NCBI GenBank assembly: GCA_001821795.1
Contig: MHOB01000030.1
Coordinates: forward strand, 1-6,688
DNA from: Candidatus Ryanbacteria bacterium RIFCSPLOWO2_12_FULL_47_9c
Lineage (GTDB): Bacteria > Patescibacteriota > Minisyncoccia > Ryanbacterales > GWA2-47-10b
Reading direction: 5' to 3'
Length of the DNA: 6,688 nt
Shown here: one piece after another, positions 1 to 5,865 of the stretch
Numbering within the stretch: position 1 is the first letter of the stretch
Layout: every line of letters begins with the position of its first letter
The notes under the pieces: model-generated
Database searches by the model: none
Told to the model about the DNA's origin: nothing
Seen by the model: only the letters and a program-made list of their open reading frames with translations
Position numbers and translations under genes: made by a program

Positions 1-1706
1 CGTTCTGGGGCATACGAAGTCTTAAATTCATTTGGGCACGGCTTATCGCCATGAAAATGTTCGGATGCGTTAGTGTAGTTACCCAGAATAGACAAGGCGC
101 CTTGGCATTGGCAATGGCGACCCCATAGTTTTCTCGGATTGCGCACTGAAAATCTATCTCGTCTTCTGCACGGAAAACACTTTTGTGGTATCGGCAACTT
201 TAATTCGCGATAAAGATCGAGCTCAAGCGGGATGAGACGAAAAGCAGTTGCGCATTCGGGATACGCAAGCCGCCCCTCTTCCGTTTCTTGTGATACGCAT
301 CCTATTACTTCTTTTAGTATAGAATCCTGCGCTTGATCGATTGTAAGAGGAAGTGCACTTGCTTTCACGGTCACATTGTACTCACGGACTGCCGGAGTGT
401 ACCAACGATAACCACGCTTCTGCGCTTCAGATTCAGAAAGAGAAAAAAAGTCATACGCCACTGACTCATTGTATGCAAACGAACTGCCCTTCGGAGGAAA
501 GTATTCGCCCCACTCACCAGTTTTTTTCATGTGCTCGATAATCTTTTCTTTGAGGGCATGATAATCTTCCTTGCTATACTGCTTATTCAAGATACAGTAT
601 TGCTTTTGTTTTAATCCGAAACAGCCGAAACAATCGCTCGACGAAAAAGTCATATCGCAGTAATAACAATCATTCATTGTCCAGCAACTACGGAGGCCGA
701 TCGAGCGATAAACATCGGCGCACCCCTGAATTTCATATGAGCGCTCGGATCCCAAAATTTCCGTCATATCAAGACAGTCGATCATTTTCCATGCGTCTTG
801 CAGATACGCCGTATCACGATTCTCGCGACAGTTAAAACTTAGCCGCGCATAACTTGTATTTTCGAGGTAATCACCAAACGATCCCTCATTTTTTGCACCG
901 TGGTAAAATTTTCGAGGAAAATGTTTTGCGAACTCGCGTACTTTCTTTTTCGTCTCCTCTATCACGGGGCGGCTCCATGTAAACGCTTCGAGACGCTTCG
1001 CGTATTCTTCTTTGGAAAGCTGCTCGTTAAACCAGCAATACTGTTTATTGCGGAGGCCAACACACCCAAAACACTCGGTACACCCGCGGCAATCAAAAGA
1101 AAAGTGGCACGAAACGCAGTCAAAACAATCTTGCGAAAATGTCGTAGACGCACATCGACCACAGTTAATACATTCGTAGCACCGCTCACTTTTCTCGATC
1201 ATGTAGCAATCAGCACAAAAGTAAGATCCCGGCTGATACCAATTGCCGTACATGCACTTTTCACTTCCTCCTGTTGCCGACACCATATAGCAGTCTTTGT
1301 TGTCTTGCGATTGATTGCTGTATTCGGAGTTAACACTATTGGAACTCACGAGCGCAAGATGAGGAACAACATTTCGCAACTCCTGAAATTGTTCGAAGAA
1401 ATGGCGATTAAAGTCAAAATCCCTGCCATACGCGAGTGGATCCCATGCGTCAGACCTCCACGCATCTTGCTTGTATACAGGAAAAGGCACGTCTTCCCGG
1501 TAAATCGAGACTATCTGCTCACCGATCATATCACACTTGCGACGGTAGAGATTCCACTCATTTCGGTCCACCAATCGCCTCCAATAGCGACACTCCGGAC
1601 AAAATGTCGGCGCAGGTACTTTAATTTTTGCGTAAAATTCAAAATCCTCGGGTTCGATCGTGAACGATGTCTTGCAGTTTTGGCATACGCGAGTCTCCGC
1701 GGTCAT
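1..1706 (-). CDS. Cysteine-rich double zinc-ribbon paralog A, C-terminal end cut by the window edge
   Basis: The function is unknown. This is the most divergent paralog here: 568 residues are visible with 37 cysteines, and by comparison with its neighbours only about 15 residues are missing past the left edge. Residues 8-58 form an N-terminal ribbon (C8, C11, C36, C39, C58) followed by a conserved WDP/YGRDFDF/FFEQFQEL segment near 88-110. Residues 139-224 hold a very cysteine-dense section ending in GCVGLRNKQYC, and a second section ends in FGCFGLKQKQYC near 360-371. The C-terminal ribbon keeps C485, C510, C513, C532 and C534, but the usual partner just before C485 is absent; C470 might substitute. 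The last part keeps H550, H552 and C557. The start is the ATG at 1706, preceded by AGGAG with 8-base spacing; its ATG overlaps the hicA stop as ATGA, implying translational coupling. No signal peptide or membrane segment is visible. I am confident that it is a real gene, but not of any function. Confidence 0.93.
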   Translation of the reverse strand, partial: MTAETRVCQNCKTSFTIEPEDFEFYAKIKVPAPTFCPECRYWRRLVDRNEWNLYRRKCDMIGEQIVSIYREDVPFPVYKQDAWRSDAWDPLAYGRDFDFNRHFFEQFQELRNVVPHLALVSSNSVNSEYSNQSQDNKDCYMVSATGGSEKCMYGNWYQPGSYFCADCYMIEKSERCYECINCGRCASTTFSQDCFDCVSCHFSFDCRGCTECFGCVGLRNKQYCWFNEQLSKEEYAKRLEAFTWSRPVIEETKKKVREFAKHFPRKFYHGAKNEGSFGDYLENTSYARLSFNCRENRDTAYLQDAWKMIDCLDMTEILGSERSYEIQGCADVYRSIGLRSCWTMNDCYYCDMTFSSSDCFGCFGLKQKQYCILNKQYSKEDYHALKEKIIEHMKKTGEWGEYFPPKGSSFAYNESVAYDFFSLSESEAQKRGYRWYTPAVREYNVTVKASALPLTIDQAQDSILKEVIGCVSQETEEGRLAYPECATAFRLIPLELDLYRELKLPIPQKCFPCRRRDRFSVRNPRKLWGRHCQCQGALSILGNYTNASEHFHGDKPCPNEFKTSYAPE

Positions 1707-1894
1707 CGTTTTGGCTCCTGAATGCCCAAGTCGCGGCAAATTTTACGTATCAAAAAATCGTCTATTTCATTATGCCGTTGGACAGTAGAGGTTTTTCCGA
1801 TTTGTGGATTTAGAAACACGCTGTGTCGCGCACCCTCGCGGACAAAAATAACGCCCATTTTCCGCAGATGACGCAATAGATCAACACGCTTCAT
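1703..1894 (-). CDS. hicA: HicA-family toxin (predicted mRNA interferase)
   Basis: This is a 63-residue protein of usual HicA length. HicA toxins are small double-stranded-RNA-binding-like folds that cleave mRNA and are neutralised by HicB. The family pattern is clear: an N-terminal helix (KRVDLLRHLRKMG), a strand and loop REGARHSVF with the expected catalytic histidine at residue 24, and a C-terminal TVQRHNEIDDFLIRKICRDLGI-type stretch matching the usual 'PRHxEI...I...LGI' segment, although the common proline before RH is glutamine here. The toxin looks intact. The start at 1894 lies 12 bases after the hicB stop, the antitoxin-first order seen in many hicBA loci. Only a weak AGAG precedes it. 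Its TGA stop overlaps the ATG of paralog A (ATGA), tying the toxin to the array gene downstream. Confidence 0.88.
   Translation of the reverse strand: MKRVDLLRHLRKMGVIFVREGARHSVFLNPQIGKTSTVQRHNEIDDFLIRKICRDLGIQEPKR
1715..1719 (-). promoter_or_regulatory. Shine-Dalgarno AGGAG for paralog A, inside the 3' end of hicA
   Basis: AGGAG lies 8 bases before the ATG at 1706 and is the best-placed ribosome binding site in the window. It sits within the last codons of hicA (Gln-Glu), so paralog A can be initiated directly as well as through the ATGA overlap. It supports the chosen start. Confidence 0.75.
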
Positions 1895-1906
1895 ATACTA
1901 AAAACT

Positions 1907-2134
1907 CTAGATGGAAACAGCGAGTGGCTCGCGTATTGATTTGTCTCGTGATTCAATCGAGCTTAACATCTTATTGGTTTCAAGTATTAAAAGAAGGGCT
2001 TCGCGCAAGTTTTCTCTTGCTTCTTTAAGAGTTGCGCCCTGTGTATTTACACCGGAGATTTCTTCAATCCAGCCAAGATACCACTTGCCCGATTTTCGAT
2101 AAACTGCCGTAAATTGTCTCTTTACTTTTTTCAT
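1907..2134 (-). CDS. hicB: HicB-family antitoxin
   Basis: This is a 75-residue protein, typical of short HicB antitoxins with a partial RNase-H-like fold that covers HicA. Visible hallmarks are RQFTAVYRKSGKWYLGWIEE (strands), ISGVNTQGATLKEARENLREAL (the conserved GxxTQGxTLxEAxxNLxEA signature, residues 28-47) and a C-terminal REPLAVSI tail common in short HicB proteins. No separate ribbon-helix-helix or helix-turn-helix domain follows, so DNA autoregulation is uncertain. I chose the ATG at 2134 because HicB proteins usually begin just before the first strand. A GTG at 2155 in the same frame would add seven residues, and the only GGAG-like sequence upstream is too far (15 bases) from the ATG to be decisive. 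It begins 39 bases after the stop of paralog B and is followed at once by hicA, so the pair is probably co-transcribed with the array. Confidence 0.88.
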   Translation of the reverse strand: MKKVKRQFTAVYRKSGKWYLGWIEEISGVNTQGATLKEARENLREALLLILETNKMLSSIESRDKSIREPLAVSI

Positions 2135-2173
2135 ATCTAAAGAGTAACACTCCACCAGATAAAATCAATCATG

Positions 2174-3931
2174 TCATACCACCTCATTTTGATAGCATTG
2201 TTCGCAATACACAATCTCCGAACGCTCTGGCGCATACGATGTCTCAAACTCGTTTGGACAATGCGTTTCTTTGTGAGCATGCTCGGCTGTGTTTTTATAA
2301 ACATTATTTTCTGATGCGGCTCCGGCACAGTTACATTGGCGTTTCCAAAGCGCGAGAGGTTTTCGGTTTTCAAAACGTACTTTATGGCGACAATCTGGGC
2401 ATTGACGCGGGAATGGCAAGCGTTCTTTTTTCAAGAAATCATATTCTTCTTTCAAAACCCGATACGCCCTGCCACACGTCAAGCATGCAATCCGCTCCCC
2501 CACTATACTTTCGGGAGTATCTTGTATGTGATCGGGTAAATCTTTTGCCAAAACAGATACATCCCATTTTTTCTTATCAGTATCGCGCCAACAAAATCCA
2601 ACTTCGAGCGCCTTCTCTTTTGTAAGTGGAAAATATTCCTGTGCGATGGTTTCGTTGTATGCAAACGGAGAAAGCTCAACAGGCCAAAACTCCCCGTAGC
2701 GATATTCGCGCCCACGCGCATCGCGATACGGCATATCACTCATGTGCTTTATAATTTTTGGCACGAGCGCTTCGTATTCTTCTTTTGTATATTGCTTATT
2801 GAGAATGCAGTATTGTTTTTTTCGCAAACCAACGCAACCGAAGAGATTGGCGGCATTGGCACAGTTAAAACAATAATGCGTATCACTCGATGAATATACG
2901 ACAACACTAAACAATTGCCTTGATCCTCCATCAACGCCAGTATCAACTCCTTCGTAAAGAAGCTCACAAATTCCTATACCATAACCATCATAAGAATCTT
3001 TCATGCCAAATCCTCCGTGCGTTAAATACTTGCCGTCTTCAACATTCTCTCGAAGATCAAAACAGCGGTAACAGTTTTTCACATCGACACAGTTATCGCC
3101 AGCAACATTTGTTGTATTGATCAGGCGCGCAAAACGGCGCGGAAATGTAAGACGAAATTGTAGAAATTCATTGAGCGTTTTTTGGAAATTTTGAAACGAC
3201 CCGATATCAAGCTCGTGTATTTTCTGTTCGTAATCTTCTTTTGAATAGGGCTTGTTGAAAATATGATATTGTTTGTTTCGAAGCCCAACGCAACCAAAGC
3301 AATTTTGACAGTTGCGACAATCGAAAAGAAAAGCTGAATCAGTACATCCACTCGATTCTGCACTGAAAAAAAGGCGATACGAATCTTCCGAATCCACGGC
3401 CCAATAACAGCGTTCGCATTTTTTGGCGAGATACAAATCAAAAGAATCTTTGCTGTGCTCCGCCTTATCGGAGTAGCATACGTTTTCGCATTCCAAAGAA
3501 GCAAAAACCAGATAACAATTTTTTAAACGCCAAACGTGGTTACAATACGGACTCTCAACAACATTGCTCGAAAAAACACCAGAGACCGGTACAGACTCGA
3601 GAAGTTCGCGAAACTGTACAAAAAATGGTTTTCCAAAATCATATTCGCGACCATACTGCATTGGATCCCACGCGTCTGACCACCAGTAATCGCGCGGATA
3701 AACGGTAAGCGGTTTATCCGGCGAATATATCGAGATCGTATCGTTGCCAAAAGCGTCTTTACGTTTATAGAGCGTTCGCTCGTTGCGCCATGCCATACGC
3801 CGTTGCATCCTACATTCCGGACAAAACGTCGGCGGCGGGACTTTTATTTTTGCGTAGAATTCAAAATCCGAAGCGTCTATTACAAACTCGCCATAGCAAT
3901 TTTGACAACTTCTTTTTTCTTCTTTAGACAT
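2174..3931 (-). CDS. Cysteine-rich double zinc-ribbon paralog B, complete
   Basis: This is a complete 585-residue protein with 33 cysteines and unknown function. The N-terminal ribbon uses C9, C12, C37 and C40; the fifth cysteine of the other copies is replaced by Asp59. The FFVQFREL segment near 103-110 leads into section 1 (about 130-234), with cysteines 130, 139, 148, 172, 175, 196, 205, 208, 211 and 214 all in one three-residue register. It ends in FGCVGLRNKQY and YSKEDY. Section 2 (about 281-386) ends in FGCVGLRKKQYC and YTKEEY. A linker with YRYGEF and FAYNETIAQEYF precedes the C-terminal ribbon (C483, C486, C511, C514, C533, C535), then HAH/HC (551-558) and CEQC (576-579). The ribbons suggest bound zinc; nucleic-acid or protein binding is inference. 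The start at 3931 matches the paralogs (a few residues before CQNC), but its ribosome binding site is weak (AGAG, 7 bases), so coupling from the 36-codon frame ending 4 bases upstream may matter. Confidence 0.95.
   Translation of the reverse strand: MSKEEKRSCQNCYGEFVIDASDFEFYAKIKVPPPTFCPECRMQRRMAWRNERTLYKRKDAFGNDTISIYSPDKPLTVYPRDYWWSDAWDPMQYGREYDFGKPFFVQFRELLESVPVSGVFSSNVVESPYCNHVWRLKNCYLVFASLECENVCYSDKAEHSKDSFDLYLAKKCERCYWAVDSEDSYRLFFSAESSGCTDSAFLFDCRNCQNCFGCVGLRNKQYHIFNKPYSKEDYEQKIHELDIGSFQNFQKTLNEFLQFRLTFPRRFARLINTTNVAGDNCVDVKNCYRCFDLRENVEDGKYLTHGGFGMKDSYDGYGIGICELLYEGVDTGVDGGSRQLFSVVVYSSSDTHYCFNCANAANLFGCVGLRKKQYCILNKQYTKEEYEALVPKIIKHMSDMPYRDARGREYRYGEFWPVELSPFAYNETIAQEYFPLTKEKALEVGFCWRDTDKKKWDVSVLAKDLPDHIQDTPESIVGERIACLTCGRAYRVLKEEYDFLKKERLPFPRQCPDCRHKVRFENRKPLALWKRQCNCAGAASENNVYKNTAEHAHKETHCPNEFETSYAPERSEIVYCEQCYQNEVV
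2259..2299. repeat. Near-identical coding repeat, copy in paralog B
   Basis: These 41 bases are identical to 4128-4168 in paralog C, and one mismatch further out the match resumes for 14 more bases. They encode the YKNTAEHAHKETHC region of the C-terminal tail. Bases 2270-2299 are also shared exactly with paralog D (5962-5991). Confidence 0.9.
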
Positions 3932-3935
3932 ATAT

Positions 3936-4046
3936 TTACTCTAATGCAAGTGGAGTCCAGCACCAAACTGTACTTTGGTGCTGTGACTCGGATTCGATCG
4001 TGAACGAGTTTTTACAATTCTGACAAGTTTTCGTTTCAGGGCTCAT
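3936..4046 (-). pseudogene. Truncated N-terminal remnant of a fifth paralog (36-codon open frame)
   Basis: The ATG at 4046 overlaps the TGA of paralog C (ATGA) and has GAGG 4 bases upstream. The first 20 residues, MSPETKTCQNCKNSFTIESE, are unmistakably the start of the first ribbon of this family. At the DNA level bases encoding SFTIE(S/P)E match paralog A in 20 of 21 positions, so it is a broken copy of an A-type gene. Homology stops exactly where a strong palindrome begins (3953-3989). The frame then runs through unrelated residues containing WCW and ends in TAA only 4 bases before the ATG of paralog B. It has C8 and C11 but lacks the second CxxC, so it cannot form the usual ribbon alone. 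It is probably a decayed gene; it may still be translated and pass ribosomes from paralog C to paralog B. Confidence 0.8.
3953..3989. repeat. Strong hairpin-forming palindrome at the broken end of the remnant gene
   Basis: On the plus strand the arms are GAGTC plus CAGCACCAAA and TTTGGTGCTG plus GACTC. They pair over 15 bp with a 6-base loop (CTGTAC) and one unpaired T at 3984. No T-run follows on either strand, so it does not look like a Rho-independent terminator. It lies between paralogs C and B, precisely at the point where homology to the family ends. It could be a mobile palindrome (REP- or MITE-like), a recombination scar or an mRNA processing hairpin. I do not recognise a named element. 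Confidence 0.8.
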
Positions 4047-5824
4047 GCCACCTCATTTTGATAACACTGCTCGCAATACACAATCTCTGGCCGGTCAGGA
4101 GCATAACTCGTTTCAAACTCGTTTGGGCAATGCGTTTCTTTGTGAGCATGCTCGGCTGTGTTTTTATATATTTGATTCTCGCTTGCCGCGCCCGCGCACT
4201 GGCATTTTCGATGCCAGAGCTTGAGCGGGTTTCGCTGCTTGAGGCGCCGGTAATGCCGACAATTTGGGCAAAGATCCGGCAAGGGCAAGTTAAGTCGTCG
4301 ATAAAATTCCAATTCCTGCGAGGTAATTCTAAACGCCTTTGAACACTGATCGTTGCACCCGCCGGCATGAACGCACCCGAGAGTTTTTTCCAAAATATCA
4401 TCCGAAACGTCTTTTATCGCCTGCGGTATATCTGATGCCGGAATAGTAATAACAGGATCTTTTTCTTCCGCATCTCTCCAGCGATATCCTTGGCTTTCTG
4501 CCGTTTTTTTATCAAGAGTAATGTAATCTTGCACAATTGCTTCGTTGTACGCCCACGGCGAAAGCTCTCCGGGAAAGTACTCGCCGTATGCATACTTCCT
4601 GCCTTTTGCATCCGTATAGGGCATTTTGTTCATGTGATCAATAATCTTCGGCAAGAGACGCTCGTACTCTTCTTTTGTATATTGTTTATTCAAGATACAA
4701 TACTCTTTTTTTCGCAAACCAACGCAGCCGAAAAGATTGCTCGAATCTTGGCAGTTGAAACCATATTGCACGTCGTGGGAATACCACACAATCGCTCCAA
4801 AATAACATCGCGAATTGGTCACGCCAATGCTGATGCCCTCATAGATAAGCTCCGAATTGCCGCCGGTTCCCGCTCCCGTATCGTACGAGTCACGAAGGCC
4901 GTACGTGCCCCAATGGCAATATTTTGAGTCCTCCGCGTTTCCCGCGAGGTCAAAACAATAGTAGCAATTCCTTGAATCTTCTACGTTGTCACCCACGACA
5001 TTTATCGTATTAATCAGGTGCGCATACCGATGGACTGATTTCAGATACATCTCGTCAAATATTGCGGCGAGTTTTTTCAGACCATCCCTGTTTTTCAGAT
5101 TGAGCTCTTCGAGTTTTTTAAAATAATCTTCTTTGGAATACGGCTTGTTGAAAATATAATATTGCTTGTTTCGCAAATTGGTCGAGCATACGCAATCCGA
5201 ACATCCGCGACAGTCGTAAAGAAAATACGAATTATTGCAGCTTTCAGAATTTCTGCTGAAAAAAAGCTGGTAGGAATCTTTGCAGTAAACATTTTCATAC
5301 GAAAACTCGGTTTTGTGCCCCGCGTACGAGTCAAGCGTATCTTTACAGTATGATATGCGGTTACTATACATTGAATCCTCGTTGCCCCATCCGGCAGTTA
5401 CCAGATAACAATTCTTATGTTCGACAGTTACATTGCAGTAGCTCGAATTGACAGACTTGCTGTCAAAAAGTGCAACCGCCGGTGTTGCCTCAAGCAGCTC
5501 GCGGTATTGTTGAAAAAACGGTTTTGTAAAATCATAGTCGCGGCCATACTTGAGCGCATCCCAACCATCGCCATACCAAAACTCGTGATCATAAACTTTA
5601 AAAGGAACCTCTTGCGGATAAATAGAAATAATATCCTCCGAATGCCCTGGCGCGTCGCATTTCCGCCGATAGAGCGTGCGTTCGTTGCGCCACATGAGCC
5701 GCCGCTGAAGCCGACAATCCGGACACCACGTCGGTGGCGGGACTTTTATCTTTTCGTAGAAATCAAAATCTTCGGGCTCGATGACAAAGTTTTGTTTACA
5801 GTTTTGGCAAGTTTTTGTTTCCAT
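4043..5824 (-). CDS. Cysteine-rich double zinc-ribbon paralog C, complete
   Basis: This is a complete 593-residue protein with 31 cysteines and unknown function. The first ribbon is C6, C9, C34, C37 and C56. Then come YGRDYDF and FFQQYREL (about 94-110) and section 1, with cysteines 130, 139, 160, 181, 196, 205, 208 and 211, where 139, 160 and 181 are spaced by exactly 21. It ends in NLRNKQYYIFN and YSKEDY (231-234). Section 2 runs from about 280 to 387 and ends in FGCVGLRKKEYC and YTKEEY. A YAYGEYFP/WAYNEAIVQDY linker leads to the second ribbon (C490/C494, C519, C522, C541, C543), which mirrors the first, then H559, H561, H565, C566, C584 and C587. Residue numbering matches paralog B without gaps through section 1, so the two are close relatives. 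The start at 5824 is supported by AGGAG 12 bases upstream and by paralog alignment. The TGA stop overlaps the ATG of the remnant gene. No export signal is visible. Confidence 0.95.
   Translation of the reverse strand: METKTCQNCKQNFVIEPEDFDFYEKIKVPPPTWCPDCRLQRRLMWRNERTLYRRKCDAPGHSEDIISIYPQEVPFKVYDHEFWYGDGWDALKYGRDYDFTKPFFQQYRELLEATPAVALFDSKSVNSSYCNVTVEHKNCYLVTAGWGNEDSMYSNRISYCKDTLDSYAGHKTEFSYENVYCKDSYQLFFSRNSESCNNSYFLYDCRGCSDCVCSTNLRNKQYYIFNKPYSKEDYFKKLEELNLKNRDGLKKLAAIFDEMYLKSVHRYAHLINTINVVGDNVEDSRNCYYCFDLAGNAEDSKYCHWGTYGLRDSYDTGAGTGGNSELIYEGISIGVTNSRCYFGAIVWYSHDVQYGFNCQDSSNLFGCVGLRKKEYCILNKQYTKEEYERLLPKIIDHMNKMPYTDAKGRKYAYGEYFPGELSPWAYNEAIVQDYITLDKKTAESQGYRWRDAEEKDPVITIPASDIPQAIKDVSDDILEKTLGCVHAGGCNDQCSKAFRITSQELEFYRRLNLPLPDLCPNCRHYRRLKQRNPLKLWHRKCQCAGAASENQIYKNTAEHAHKETHCPNEFETSYAPDRPEIVYCEQCYQNEVA
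4128..4184. repeat. Near-identical coding repeat, copy in paralog C
   Basis: Bases 4128-4168 are identical to 2259-2299 in paralog B, and 4138-4184 (47 bases) are identical to 5961-6007 in paralog D. The segment encodes the SENQIYKNTAEHAHKETHC region of the C-terminal tail. Exact identity at synonymous positions in otherwise diverged genes suggests recent exchange or strong constraint. Confidence 0.9.
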
Positions 5825-5836
5825 TTTCAGACTATT

Positions 5837-5841
5837 CTCCT
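5837..5841 (-). promoter_or_regulatory. Shine-Dalgarno AGGAG for paralog C
   Basis: AGGAG lies in the 41-base gap after paralog D, 12 bases before the ATG at 5824. The spacing is somewhat long but no better site is present. It supports this start and suggests independent initiation of paralog C rather than coupling. Confidence 0.55.
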
Positions 5842-5865
5842 ATTCGCTCGAATTAGAGATATGTT

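Noticed and set aside
900..1721. Long plus-strand open frame of 273 codons opposite paralog A
   Set aside because: It is antisense to a clearly homologous coding region, and its residues are the mirror of conserved paralog codons. Similar plus-strand frames lie opposite paralogs B and C for the same reason.
2142..2152. GAGTGTTACTC palindrome upstream of hicB as an operator
   Set aside because: The arms are only four bases, which is expected by chance, and this HicB has no visible DNA-binding domain.
2135..2155. GTG start giving hicB seven extra residues
   Set aside because: No ribosome binding site precedes it, and HicB proteins normally begin close to the first strand, matching the ATG at 2134.
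2135..2173. Promoter for hicBA (TTGATT followed by TACTCT)
   Set aside because: The -10 match is only three of six and the gap is just 39 bases; co-transcription from upstream is simpler.
2275..2284. GAGCATGCTC perfect palindrome repeated in three paralogs
   Set aside because: It falls within codons for the conserved EHAH stretch and is carried by the coding repeat, so there is no need to invoke a separate site.
3953..3989. Hairpin as a Rho-independent terminator
   Set aside because: No run of T follows the stem on either strand, and on the minus strand it lies inside a frame that leads directly into the next gene.
3960..4010. tRNA-like 3' end (GATCGAATCC ... CACCA on the minus strand)
   Set aside because: The bases are explained by homology to the TIEPE codons of paralog A, there is no proper T-loop or acceptor pairing, and no anticodon arm is present.
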